Assembly: GCA_963708715.1 (NCBI GenBank)
Contig: CAVPSU010000002.1
Span: 1-64,000 of the forward strand
Length of the DNA: 64,000 bases
Source of the DNA: DAIOEK01 sp963708715
GTDB taxonomy: Bacteria; Chloroflexota; Anaerolineae; Anaerolineales; Anaerolineaceae
Direction: 5' to 3'
Below are positions 9,169-19,066 of the stretch, piece by piece (the first letter of the stretch is position 1; the number at the start of each line of letters is the position of its first letter). The notes beneath the pieces are model-generated. The model had not been told where the DNA came from and searched no databases. It worked only from the letters and a program-made list of their open reading frames with translations. The position numbers and the translations under genes were made by a program.

Positions 9169-12100
9169 ATGCTGACTGATCTACTTTCCCTGCCTGCCTA
9201 CCAAACTTACCTGCAACAGATCCGCGCCGGACAGCCGACCCAACCACTCGGATTGCTACGCTCCGCCCGACCGCTGCTGATGGCTGCGCTTGCCGAAGAT
9301 ACACCCGCACCTGTCCTGGTCATCACCGAACGACTCGACCGGGTAACCACTTATTACGATGAAGCGGGGTTTTGGCAGCCTTCCCACAAACGGCTGATCT
9401 TCTCTGAGCCGACCTCCCTTTTTTATGAACCGACACCCTGGGGTATGCAGACCCGCCGCGACCGGCTCCAGACGTTATCTGCGCTTGCGGAGTATCACCT
9501 GCCCGGTGTCACTCCATCTGCCCACCCGCTGATCATCGCCTCAGCGAAAGCCGTGATGACCCGCACCCTCCCTCGCCGTGACTTCCTCAAGGCGATCTTA
9601 CGCGTCTCCCGCGGAATGACCATCCCCCAGAAGAAGCTTTTGCAGCAACTGGTGATCCTGGGCTACGAACCGGCCGAGATCGTCTCCGAGCCGGGACAAT
9701 TCGCCCGCCGGGGCGGCATCCTCGACATCTGGCCAATGACGGATGATTCCCCCATCCGGCTGGACTATTTCGGCGATGAGATCGACACCCTCAAACAGTT
9801 TGACCCGGCCAGCCAGCGCGCCATTCTCCCCCTGGAGAAGATGTTGTTGGCGCCGGCGCGAGAGTTCCTCCAACCGGAGAACCCGCCCGATGAGATGCAA
9901 GGACATCCCTACACCGAGTTCCACTTGCCTTTCCTGCACGCCTACCCCACCTCCCTGCTCGATTACCTCCCCAAAGGCACGCTCGTTATTCTGGATGATT
10001 CGTCCAAACTGGAGAGCGCGGTAAATACGTTCGAAGAGGAAGCAGTGAGCACCCGCAATGAAGCGGTCTGGGATGGCAGTCTGCCCTCCGATTACCCGGT
10101 GCCGTTCCTCACCTGGTCTGAGATCCAGGACTCGCTGACCCGCACGACCACCATCGACCTGGGATTCAGCACCTCGGGCGAGACTACTCCCCTGGCAGAC
10201 GCATTCCAATCCAACCAGCGTTTCGCCGGGCGGTTGGACACGTTCATCGATTCACTCTACGACAGCGCGTCCAAGGGCTTTCAGCAGCGGATCATCACCC
10301 GCCAGCGCCCACGCCTGGAAGAGCTCTGGCGCGACCGTATCCACCTGGTGGAGAGCGTCATCCATCCACCCGAATTCAGCGAGGGCAGCCTGCTCTCCGG
10401 GTTCATCCTGACCCGCGCGGACGGCAGACCGGGCATCCTCTACACCGATAGTGAGATCTTCGGCTGGGAGAAACCTCAGCCGCGCCGCAAGCAGATCCAG
10501 ACCGTGGAAGCGCCCGAAGCCCAATACGGCGACTTCCAGATCGGCGACACCGTTGTCCACATGGATCACGGGATCGGTATCTTTCAGGGGTTGGTGCGCA
10601 AGACCCTGGAGGGAATCGTGCGGGAGTTCCTGGCGCTGGAATATGAGGGCGGCGACCAGCTTTATGTCCCCATCCCCCAGGCAGACCGGCTGACCCGCTA
10701 CATCGGACCCGATAACCAGCGCCCGGGTCTCTCCCGGCTGGGCAGCCCCGAGTGGACCAACACCAAGAGCAAGGTTCGCAACGCGGTACAGGATATCGCC
10801 GCCGACCTGCTGGATCTGTACGCCGAACGTCAGATCGCGCAGGGATACGCCTTCTCACCCGACACCTCCTGGCAGATGGAACTGGAAGGCAGCTTCCCGT
10901 ATGTGGAAACCCCCGACCAGATGAGCGCCATCCAGGCGGTGAAACGCGACATGGAAAGCACCCGCCCGATGGACCGCCTGTTGTGCGGCGATGTGGGCTA
11001 CGGCAAGACCGAGGTGGCGCTGCGGGCTGCCTTCAAGGCGGTGATGGACGGCAAGCAGGTGGCCGTGCTCGTCCCGACCACCGTGCTGGCGCAGCAGCAT
11101 TATGAGACCTTCCGGCAGCGGCTGCAGCCATTCCCCGCCACCGTCGAGATGCTTTCACGCTTCCGCTCCCCCCGCGAACAGGACGAGATCATCCGCAAGC
11201 TGGGCACCGGCGCGATCGACATCGTCATCGGCACCCACCGCCTCATCAGCCAGGATGTGGGCTTCAAAGACCTCGGGCTGGTGATCATCGACGAGGAACA
11301 GCGCTTTGGGGTGACCCACAAGGAACATCTCAAGAAGCTGCGCACCGAAGTGGACGTGCTCACCCTGACCGCCACGCCCATCCCGCGCACGCTCTACATG
11401 GCTCTGACCGGCGTGCGCGACATCTCCACCATCAACACCCCGCCCGAGGAGCGGCTGCCCGTCATCACCCACGTCGGACCCTACTCGCCCAGGCTGGTGC
11501 GACAGGCCATCATGCGCGAATTGGAACGCGGCGGACAGGTCTTCTTCGTCCATAACCGGGTGCAGACCATCCCGGCGATGGCGATGCACCTGCGCAAACT
11601 CGTCCCTGAGGCGCGGATCGGCATCGGTCACGGACAGATGGATGAGGGACAGCTTTCCACCGTGATGCACCAGTTCACCGCCGGCGAGATCGACATTCTG
11701 CTGTGCACCTCCATCATCGAATCCGGGCTGGATATCCCCAACGCCAACACGCTGATCGTCGACCGGGCCGATACCTTTGGCCTGGCGCAGCTCTACCAAT
11801 TGCGCGGACGGGTCGGACGCGGCGCCCAGCGCGCCTACGCCTACTTCTTCCGCCATAAACATCGCGCGCCCACCATCGACGGGCAGGAACGGCTGGAAGT
11901 GATCGCCGAGAACACCCAACTGGGCGCGGGTTACTCCATCGCCATGCGCGACCTCGAAATGCGCGGCGCGGGCGAACTGCTCGGCAGCCGCCAATCGGGC
12001 TATATCGCCACGGTCGGCTTTCATCTATACACCCGGCTGCTCGCATCCGCCGTCAATCAGCAGCGCCGCCTGCGCGGACTGCCCGAAGCGCAAGGTCCCG

Positions 12101-12546
12101 CCCCCCTGCTCGAGAAGGAGATCAGCCTGCCGGTGCAGGTGGATCTGCCGCTGAATGTCGAGATCCCCGAGAGCTATGTGCCCGATATGGGGATGAGGTT
12201 GAAGCTCTACCGGCGCATGGCGAACGTGGAAGATCTGTCTGGGGTGGACGAGCTGGCTGCTGAATTTGCCGACCGGTTTGGAGCGCTGCCTGAGCCCGTC
12301 TTGAACCTGCTGTATCAGATCAAGGTGAAGACCCTGGCTGAGATGGCGCACCTGGCGTCGGTCAGCCTGGAGAGCGGGCAGATCGTGCTGCGCTATCCGC
12401 CCCTGCCGGAGGGGGTTACGCAACGAACGCTGAAGTTTGTCAGCCCGTCTGCCCGGGCAGGGAAGAATGCGTACTGGCTGTTGTTTGATCCTGACAATGA
12501 GCAGTGGAAGGATGAATTGCTGGGGGTATTGAAAGAGTTAGCCTAG
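9169..12546 (+). CDS. mfd: Transcription-repair coupling factor Mfd
   Basis: A 1125-residue DNA translocase that pushes off stalled RNA polymerase and recruits UvrA. An N-terminal UvrB-like module is followed by the RNA-polymerase-interacting CarD-like domain starting at FQIGDTVVHMDHGIGIFQG (near residue 455). The RecG-like motor has Walker A GDVGYGKTE near 606, DEEQ box IIDEEQRFGV near 706, then TATPIPRTL, and QLRGRVGRG in the second RecA lobe. The C-terminal UvrA-binding mimic domain starts near 990. The frame is intact. It lies downstream of pth with a 3-base gap, so probably in the same transcript. Confidence 0.97.
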   Translation: MLTDLLSLPAYQTYLQQIRAGQPTQPLGLLRSARPLLMAALAEDTPAPVLVITERLDRVTTYYDEAGFWQPSHKRLIFSEPTSLFYEPTPWGMQTRRDRLQTLSALAEYHLPGVTPSAHPLIIASAKAVMTRTLPRRDFLKAILRVSRGMTIPQKKLLQQLVILGYEPAEIVSEPGQFARRGGILDIWPMTDDSPIRLDYFGDEIDTLKQFDPASQRAILPLEKMLLAPAREFLQPENPPDEMQGHPYTEFHLPFLHAYPTSLLDYLPKGTLVILDDSSKLESAVNTFEEEAVSTRNEAVWDGSLPSDYPVPFLTWSEIQDSLTRTTTIDLGFSTSGETTPLADAFQSNQRFAGRLDTFIDSLYDSASKGFQQRIITRQRPRLEELWRDRIHLVESVIHPPEFSEGSLLSGFILTRADGRPGILYTDSEIFGWEKPQPRRKQIQTVEAPEAQYGDFQIGDTVVHMDHGIGIFQGLVRKTLEGIVREFLALEYEGGDQLYVPIPQADRLTRYIGPDNQRPGLSRLGSPEWTNTKSKVRNAVQDIAADLLDLYAERQIAQGYAFSPDTSWQMELEGSFPYVETPDQMSAIQAVKRDMESTRPMDRLLCGDVGYGKTEVALRAAFKAVMDGKQVAVLVPTTVLAQQHYETFRQRLQPFPATVEMLSRFRSPREQDEIIRKLGTGAIDIVIGTHRLISQDVGFKDLGLVIIDEEQRFGVTHKEHLKKLRTEVDVLTLTATPIPRTLYMALTGVRDISTINTPPEERLPVITHVGPYSPRLVRQAIMRELERGGQVFFVHNRVQTIPAMAMHLRKLVPEARIGIGHGQMDEGQLSTVMHQFTAGEIDILLCTSIIESGLDIPNANTLIVDRADTFGLAQLYQLRGRVGRGAQRAYAYFFRHKHRAPTIDGQERLEVIAENTQLGAGYSIAMRDLEMRGAGELLGSRQSGYIATVGFHLYTRLLASAVNQQRRLRGLPEAQGPAPLLEKEISLPVQVDLPLNVEIPESYVPDMGMRLKLYRRMANVEDLSGVDELAAEFADRFGALPEPVLNLLYQIKVKTLAEMAHLASVSLESGQIVLRYPPLPEGVTQRTLKFVSPSARAGKNAYWLLFDPDNEQWKDELLGVLKELA

Positions 12547-12613
12547 CCCCCCTACCCACAAAGTGGGCATCCCCCCAATTATCTTCGAGTAATTGGGGGG
12601 AATTAAAGGGGGG
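12547..12613. repeat. G-run palindrome A, 3' side of the broken DUF559 gene
   Basis: A nested hairpin. The inner stem is CCCCCCAATTA (12571-12581) with TAATTGGGGGG (12590-12600) around loop TCTTCGAG. The outer arms are CCCCCCT (12547-12553) and AGGGGGG (12607-12613). It starts directly after the mfd stop and contains the stop codon of the DUF559 remnant. The same design recurs at 13098, 24000, 24169, 24656 and 25063. Confidence 0.8.
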
Positions 12614-13048
12614 AACCTTCAAGAGCCACAATAATCTGCTCAACCACCCCGGAGAGATTCTTCTCCACATCCCGATTCCAAAACCGGATCACCCTATACC
12701 CACGAGAGGCGAGATACGCCGTCCGACGGGTGTCATATTCCACCTGGTCGAGATGATGACCACCATCCAACTCGATCACCAGCTTGCGCTTGATTATAGT
12801 TCGCGGTCATTCTGAGAATTTCTACCGATGTCGTTTGTGTATTGAGTTCAGTAGAGATCCTTCCCGCCTTCGGCGGATCAGGATGACATACTCCGGTACG
12901 GTCCAATGGCGTGCTGCCTGCGGAAGCTCACTCCCAGTTGATCTCCACGCACGGCTGCCCAGAGTTTTCGCTCCGATGGGGTGGTGTTGTGGCGAAGGGA
13001 AACTGCTTTGTGCTTGATTTTTGGTTCTGAGCGAGAGACGGCATGCAT
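12603..13048 (-). pseudogene. DUF559 endonuclease-like gene interrupted by an 82-bp repeat
   Basis: Both ends of a DUF559 (Vsr/PD-(D/E)XK-like) protein are visible. The N-terminal part from ATG 13048 reads KAVSLRHNTTPSERKLWAAV and FRRQHAIGPY. The C-terminal part reads IKRKLVIELDGGHH and GYRVIRFWNRDV, ending at 12603. The core between them (ITDFCC in the intact paralogue at 24651-25049) is replaced by about 100 bases containing a small inverted-repeat element, and reading through meets a stop at TCCTGA. The gene is therefore inactive. It is flanked by G-run palindromes on both sides, like its intact paralogue. Confidence 0.8.
12806..12887. mobile_element. 82-bp MITE-like element inside the DUF559 remnant
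   Basis: The terminal inverted repeats are GTCATTCTGA (12806-12815) and TCAGGATGAC (12878-12887), matching at 9 of 10 positions. An internal hairpin CCGCC-TTC-GGCGG lies at 12864-12876. It resembles the widely scattered GTCATCCTGA-type palindromic repeats of many bacterial genomes. It sits exactly where the DUF559 reading frame is interrupted. Confidence 0.6.
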
Positions 13049-13097
13049 TAATCATAGCAGCACTAGCCCCACCTGCCATCGGCTTCGCCTCAGGCTT

Positions 13098-13129
13098 CCT
13101 CCCCAAATATCTTCGAGTATTTGGGGAGG
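13098..13129. repeat. Palindrome B, 5' side of the broken DUF559 gene
   Basis: A perfect 12-bp stem CCTCCCCAAATA (13098-13109) with TATTTGGGGAGG (13118-13129). The loop is TCTTCGAG, the same loop as palindrome A. Flanking AGCCCC and GGGGCT extend the pairing. Confidence 0.8.
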
Positions 13130-13141
13130 GTAGGGCGGGGC

Positions 13142-13603
13142 TCATGCCTTCACCTTCCGGCGCGAATCGTCTTCCTGCAGAGCCATCATATTCAACAGAA
13201 ACAGGATCGTGACGACCATATCCTCGAAACAACCAAACACAGTAGGCGGATAGACGACCTCGTATTCCTTGGGCGACTTTTTCACCAGCAGCTGCCCGTG
13301 GACATAGATCCGCCACAGATCCACCCCCTTGCGGGTTTTCAAATCCTGATACAGCGCGCCCATCATGTCTTCCCACACACCCGTCTTGACCCAGGATGTG
13401 TACCTGCGAAAACAGGTCGTGAAGGCGGGATACACCCCGAGCGGAAGCTCCATCCAGGCGATGCGGTTGATGATCACGTGTAGAATGCCCTCCATCACCC
13501 GCCGGTCGCCAAGGGGCGGACGCCCGGTGACACCCTTGCGGCTGGGTAAGAAGGCGGATACGATTTTCCATTGCCGGTCTGAGAGGTAGGTGATTTTGTC
13601 CAT
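13142..13603 (-). mobile_element. IS5-type transposase N-terminal domain protein (DUF4096), remnant or orfA
   Basis: A 153-residue protein. Residues 5-85 match the DUF4096 domain found at the N-terminus of IS5-group transposases: LSDRQWKIVSAFLPSRKG, GRPPLGDRRVMEGILHVI, TTCFRRYTSWVKTGVWEDMM. The DDE catalytic domain is absent; the tail (FLLNMMALQEDDSRRKVKA) is not recognisable. So this is either the first of two frames with the second lost, or a decayed element. Its upstream region (13604-13738) is repeated in inverted orientation at 23862-23995, on the far side of the restriction island. Confidence 0.75.
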
Positions 13604-13738
13604 AGTTTTGTTATGAAATGAGATTTATTCAGAAAATTTTTCAATTATCCTAGAATGTTTGTGCTATACACTTATTATAAGAAGGGAGCTACGTGACTTC
13701 AACCTGTCACTTGTGACATTGTTTTTATTGTTTGGGTG
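13604..13738 (+). repeat. Left inverted repeat of the restriction island
   Basis: Two blocks match the reverse complement of 23862-23995. Block 1 (13611-13631) starts TTATGAAATGAG and is identical over 21 bases. Block 2 (13702-13738) contains the palindrome TGTCACTTGTGACA followed by a TTGTTT...ATTGTTTGGGTG tract. The sequence between the blocks differs but has about the same length. It begins directly at the transposase start codon, so it is probably the upstream end of an insertion sequence. Confidence 0.75.
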
Positions 13739-13845
13739 GGAAAATAGGATATTTACCACGGAGAACACAAACGCAGGAGAATGCAGACCATACAAAGAGT
13801 AGGAACGCATCCTCCGCGATGACGCAGAAAAACCCTATTGATTGA

Positions 13846-14579
13846 TTAGATAGAATTTTCCACGAAGATTAATAGTTGTTCACGAAGTTTGGGGAGAAGA
13901 ATTTCAGTTCTTTCTTTTGGTAATGCTTTATGAATCGCTATTTGCCGATGTGCCCGTTGGAGATTGGTTGTTCGCAAATGGCAAGTAATCCCAAATTGTG
14001 TAAACAATAAATCTTTGAGTCGATTTACTTCTGGCTTATCAAGCCATGTTTCCGTTAATTCATCAGGTTTTTTCTGGGCGACAAATAAGGGAGTCGCAAT
14101 ATTAAAATTAGTCATTTTGGGGTTTCGATCAAAAATAATATAAGGTGCTGTAAGGCGATTTTCCCAATCATCGTGCCCCTCACCAATAATCTCATGTTGG
14201 ACTAACTTTCCATTTTCCGGCTTGGCAAGGATATTGAAAAAATTACGGTATGGGTTGTACTTCTCGTTCTGCCATATTTCTTCCCGGGATAAACAACCCT
14301 TGACTGTCCCATAACCGACGAAGTGATAAATTCCATTCTTTCCGTTCAATCAGGTTTTGCTTTCCGCAAAAGAAAATGACCAGATCGGTACTGGCTTTAA
14401 TTGCTTTCGAACATCTCTTCGGCAAACTCCCCAACTGGCCTGTTTGGGATATCACCCAAAATTTCCCGTGCACGGAAAAACCCAGGATCATCAGCCCAAT
14501 CTAAATAGAGATTCTGGATTAGATTCGCGAAGATATTTTTCAACATAGGGATTACCCTTATTTCTCTCTTGAGTTGCAT
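13846..14579 (-). CDS. Unknown protein, last gene of the defence operon, frame-disrupted
   Basis: I do not recognise this gene. Coding sequence is visible in two overlapping pieces: an N-terminal part (NIFANLIQNLYLDWADDPGF, about 60 residues from 14579) and a C-terminal part of about 160 residues ending at 13846 (GIYHFVGYGTVKGCLSREEI, then TAPYIIFDRNPKMTNFNIAT). The frame changes at least twice between 14340 and 14400; the stretch ASTDLVIFFCGKQNLIERKE bridges them. No signal peptide or membrane helix is seen. It is on the same strand as the protease gene, about 180 bases downstream of it, so it may be part of the same transcript. Confidence 0.5.
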
Positions 14580-14761
14580 GTAAATCAAACGGGCTCCGAT
14601 AACTATGCTGATAAACTACGATATATCATCGTTGTATTTCCTCCCTAAGCACAGCATTACTAATCGATTATATAACCTAAAGCCCGTTTCGGCTTGGATA
14701 GCTAAATTAATCATTTATTATCAATATTGCTGTCAATATGAAATATTCATAAACCAATCAA

Positions 14762-15578
14762 CTATTTAACCTTAGATCGGTTCAGTAAGGTCTCAATCGA
14801 TCGCGAACCGTAACAAGAAATTGTACGCTTATTATCAATTAAAGCTGACTGATAATAGATCACACCAATAAGATAATAACTAAACTCGTTATCTGGGTTT
14901 TGTACAATGTTCCATAGACCTCCACCGCTCATACCTCCAAATGATCTTGGAGGAGAAGTGGGTTTGGAATAATCAATCGAACAATACCAAAAATCATTAG
15001 CATGTTAATATCTGTTTCATGTCGTGGAGGATCTATAATTAGGCAATAGTTTTCGAAAGTTCTAATTGTTTTATATACTTCATTGCCTCCAATATCATAC
15101 GTTTTTTCAGCTGGTGTGCCACAAAGCGCCCAACCCGATTCATTGCTAGGTAGTGGGTTAGATTGAACTCTGAGACGCCATTTTTCGAAGTTAATATTCA
15201 AGATTTGCACTTAATTGCTGCAACCTCAATAGGTAGTAATTGGATAAATGCTAGATCAACTAGATCTAGTGAAGTCTCTGAAGGCGGAATAGTTACAACC
15301 CTCGCTTTTGGTTGTGCGATATTAAATGTACTTGGTGTTTTACTGATTACTAAACCTAGCCTGCTTTCATCTTGTAATTCATCTATACAATGTCTCGCGG
15401 TTAGAATCCCTTTCTTCCCTTTGTAATGAATAAGTGTCCCAGCTCCAATATGCTGAGTACTATCTGCATGAATTTGGGATTCATTAAAGGTTAATTAACC
15501 CTTCAGTCTGAGCTGACGATAGATATTACTAATTTTTTCGGCAAGTAGTTTTTCTAATTGATCAATATTTTCTTCCAT
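14762..15578 (-). CDS. Trypsin-like (S1-fold) serine protease, frame-disrupted
   Basis: All three elements of a trypsin-like catalytic triad can be read: His in GILTARHC (codons 15387-15401), Asp in LDLVDLAFIQL, and Ser in SFGGMSGGGLW (near 14920-14937). An N-terminal helical stretch MEENIDQLEKLLAEK starts at ATG 15578, which overlaps the 3' end of hsdR by 17 bases, so translation is probably coupled. The stop is TAG at 14762. The frame breaks near 15490, near 15200 (after AAIKCKS) and near 14945. No signal peptide is visible, so it is likely cytoplasmic. Its place directly behind hsdR suggests a role in the defence operon, such as cleavage of an effector or of the restriction complex; that is inference. 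Confidence 0.7.
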
Positions 15579-17881
15579 CTTCCCACCTTACCCTGTGGTT
15601 CCAGCATACAAATGCTGCTGAAAATTCACAAACAAACTGCGGATCGACAAGAAGATCTCCCAGCCGCACCCTGGCATCTTCAATCGCCTGATATTTCAAA
15701 ACCAATAAATCTGGTAGCTTCTCCTGTGCCAATTCACCGACCCCAGTCTCAATATACTTCGCCAGGACAAATTCCAGAAACTCGCGCTGATGCGGTTCAA
15801 GAGGAGTGAATATTTGCGATTGAAACTCTGGCAACCCGTAATTCCCGGCTGATGGGCGAAATTGCATCAAGATGTATTCCAGCACATCAAACAGATCGCT
15901 ATTTTCGGCATTGATTAGTTTTTGCACCATCTCCAATTCGCCTGCCGTAGCCTGCATCTGACATTTTCAAGTAAGGTTTCGCGTGTAGAGGGATCGGACC
16001 ATATTCGTCGTAGTTCCTCTTCATTTTTGAAGAAATCCGGTAATTTACCCCACATCGTTTGTAAGAATTCTTCTACCGAGATCGGTTTACCGTCAGCATC
16101 CCAGAAAGAGGTGGCGACCATGTGTTGAATTTGCCGTTCTTTGCCATCCCTTAACTTGATTTTGACTATCTGCTTTTTATTTTTTTCTTGTTTTTCCTCA
16201 TCAGTAGCATTTGCTGTTTCGGAAGGTTCGCTATCCTGGATTCTCTTCCGTCGCTCTGGTTCCAGTGGTTCACCATCCCACTCCGGATCAAGAAAATGAT
16301 GGTAAGCACCCACAAAATCATAAATGGTGAAGTAGTCCTTGCCATCAAATAGACGAGTGCCGCGCCCGATGATCTGCTTAAACTCAATCATGGTTTATGG
16401 GACGCATTAGCACAATATTTCGGATATTTCGGGCATCGACCCCGGTAGAAAGTTTTTGCGATGTGGTTAGTATCGTCGGAATAATTTTTTCGTTATCCTG
16501 AAATTCACGCAGGTACTGTTCTCCCATCGCGCCATCATTGGCAGTCACCCGCACACAGTAATAGGATCTGTACTCTTTTTCTTTTGGTTAATCAGATCCC
16601 GGACCGCCGCTGCATGATCTTGAGTGGCACAAAACACCAAGGCTTTCTCGTTCTGGTCAATCTCTTGCATAGGAAATTTACTCGCTTGTCCTCTCGGGCT
16701 TTGATCTCGATGATGCTGTTGAAATCGGCTTCTTGGTACATCCCCTTCTTCGATTTCGCCTTCCACAACCGTATCATCGGAAGTGTAGATATATTCATCG
16801 AGGGTGGTTTGGATGCGCTTGACTTTGAATGGTGTTAGAAAACCATCGTTGATGCCTTCTTTTAGCGAGTAGATATAGACTGGTTCACCAAAGTAGCGGT
16901 ATGTATCAGCGTTTTCCTCCGTGGGAGTGGCAGTCAAACCAAGCTGAACGGCAGGAGAGAAATATTCCAAGATGTCCCGCCAGTTGCTTTCATCATTCGC
17001 GCCACCACGGTGACATTCATCAATGATGATGAAATCAAAATAATCCGGCGGATAATCGCCAAAATAGGGTTTATTTTCCGGACCCGACATAAAGGTCTGA
17101 AAGATAGTAAAGAAAATACTGCCATTGGTTGGCACCCTGCCTTTTGCGAATATCCTTGGGGTGGATGCGTACCAGTGCATCTTCAGGGAATGCTGAAAAG
17201 GCATTAAAGGCCTGGTCGGCCAGTATGTTTCGATCAGCCAAAAATAATACCCGAGGTCGACGAGAGCCGTCTCGTTTCAGATTCCAACGGGTCTGGAACA
17301 ATTTCCAGGCAATTTGAAATGCGATGAATGTCTTTCCCGTTCCTGTTGCAAGTGTAAGCAGGATGCGCTGTTTTTCATCGGCGATGGCAGCCATGGCTTT
17401 TGTTACCGCTACCTCCTGGTAGTATCGTAGTTCCTTGGAACCGCCTACATCTTCAAAGGGTACCAGGTCAAACTTTTCTCGCCAGTCGTTCCTTGCATTG
17501 AAGACCATCCCCCAAAGCTCTTCCGGGGTGGGGAAGATGGGACCAATCCCTCCCTGCCATCCTTCATGCAGATCTGATAAATTTCTGTGCCGTTGCTGGC
17601 AAGGTGTAATCGAGGTGCAGTTTAACGCGTAATCTTTTGCCTGGGCCACGCCTTCGCCCACTTCTTTTTCATTACTCTTGGCTTCCAGGGCAGCCAGCTT
17701 GCGCCCTCGGTATGCAAGCACATAATCGGCAGTAAGAGGTTTAGCTCGCTCGCCGCCGATCTGGATCTTGCCGGGTGATAACTTGAATTCGCGGTGAATT
17801 TTGGATTCGGGTACCACTCCCCATCCGCATTGTTTCAACAATGGATCAATCAATTCCGCCCTGGTTTCTGCTTTCGTTCAT
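15562..17881 (-). CDS. hsdR: Type I restriction enzyme R subunit, EcoEI type, multiple frameshifts
   Basis: ATP-dependent translocating nuclease subunit of a type I restriction-modification enzyme. From the ATG at 17881 (AAGGA upstream) the order is: nuclease domain with LTADYVLAYRGRKLAALEAK, Walker A TLATGTGKTF, DEAD-type box IIIDECHRGG, TATPTEENADTYRYFG, motif VI QIIGRGTRLFDGKDYFTIYD, and the EcoEI_R_C domain ending at 15562. The frame breaks in the A-run at 17872-17874, near 17140, and more than once between 16400 and 16750, then near 15960. The stretch 17545-17635 is read in the wrong frame between two compensating indels. Repair gives a full-length protein of about 770 residues. Confidence 0.92.
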
Positions 17882-17890
17882 TGTTTTTCC

Positions 17891-18963
17891 TTAACTTAAT
17901 AAATCTACAAGTTGAAAATTGACAAAAAAATGATGCTTACCAACTTTTGCGTCTCGTAATATCCCCAACTTAACCAATTGCATTAAGTATTTGCTTGCTG
18001 TCGTGTAATGAATATTGATTTTTTCAGCAAGCGATGTAGGGGTTATGACCGGAAAAGTAAACAATGCTTCTATTAGGTCAACACTATAAATTTTATTGTT
18101 CTCTTTTTTTACTTTTTGCTTTATTTCCTGAAATAGAGAGTTCATCTTCGCCAGAGTTAATCTGGTTTCGAGTGATTGGATCCGAAAACCGGTCAGCATA
18201 AAGTTAATATATTCAAACCATTTTTCCGCTGACTTCACTTCCCGGAGTTTTAAATAATAATCATTCCGAAAGCTATTAATAAAATTACTGATGTAGAGTA
18301 CCGGAAATTCCAAAAGGTCCGATTGAATCAATTGGAGAATCATGAGAATTCGACCAATTTTACCATTTCCATCGTGAAATGGGTGAATTGCTTCAAACTG
18401 ATAATGAGCAATAATTGCTCGAATTAAGGGGTTAAATTGCTCATCCGTTGAATTCACAAATTGTTCCAATTGCTGATGAGGGGCTCAACCTCATTCGCTG
18501 GAGGTGGGGTATACAAGATCTCACGTGTTACCTGGCTAGCGATTGCATTTTGTTCCCTGCGAAATGTTCCGGTATCTTCCGGTTCAAGAATATGTTGTAT
18601 ACCAGTAATTAGCCGGCTTGATATTGGAAGTTTGTTAAAGTTGTTCCCAGCCCCAAAACATCGCTTCACGGTAACGCAATACTTCCTTGTCAGGTTTCCT
18701 CTGTTCAGCAACTGGAAATAATTGCCATTGTAAAAGCTTCAACTGAATGTTAATTAACGTTTTCGATATTAGAGCTTGCTACAGATCTCTCGTATTACAA
18801 AAGGAGCTGACAATAGCAGGGGATTGGCGAGCTCACCACACGCGCCTTTTAATTCAGCCAATGCAACTCGTGCCTTGAGTAATGAATCCATAAACAAGAC
18901 ATTAGAAATGCCATTAGGCGGTAGTGGAGCCAGGGCGTGCGGATATGTTGGATCAAATGACAT
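17891..18963 (-). CDS. Fic family protein with class II inhibitory motif, frame-disrupted
   Basis: Fic enzymes usually transfer AMP from ATP to a target protein. The Fic signature HPFHDGNGKIGR is read near 18353-18390. The N-terminal Fic_N region from ATG 18963 includes PHALAPLPP and ALAELKGACGELANPLLLSA. In a shifted frame at 18759-18776 lies SSNIEN, which fits the (S/T)xxxE(G/N) inhibitory helix of class II Fic proteins. The C-terminus is a winged-helix domain (ITPTSLAEKINIHYTTASKY). Frame breaks lie near 18740-18770 and 18460. It sits between hsdS and hsdR in the operon, 10 bases before hsdR, where Fic genes are also known in other type I loci. Confidence 0.85.
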
Positions 18964-19066
18964 ATGCTACCCAATATATCAGTGTTTTAGTATTATTGCA
19001 ACATATCATCAATAAATTTAACATAATGAGATGCTTGTACCTATTAAGCCAACCAATTGATAATAA

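Noticed and set aside
11155..12024. 289-codon antisense frame inside mfd
   Set aside because: High-GC shadow of Mfd motor motifs; low-complexity Gly/Asp/Val composition and no ribosome site.
12822..13571. Long minus-strand reading frame of about 249 codons across the IS5-type gene and the DUF559 remnant
   Set aside because: It reads the transposase in another frame and then runs into the DUF559 remnant. The DUF4096 match is in the 13142-13603 frame, so this one is a shadow.
13711..13724. TGTCACTTGTGACA as a CRP/FNR site
   Set aside because: Spacing and half-sites do not fit TGTGA-N6-TCACA or TTGAT-N4-ATCAA. It is part of the inverted repeat and may belong to the insertion sequence.
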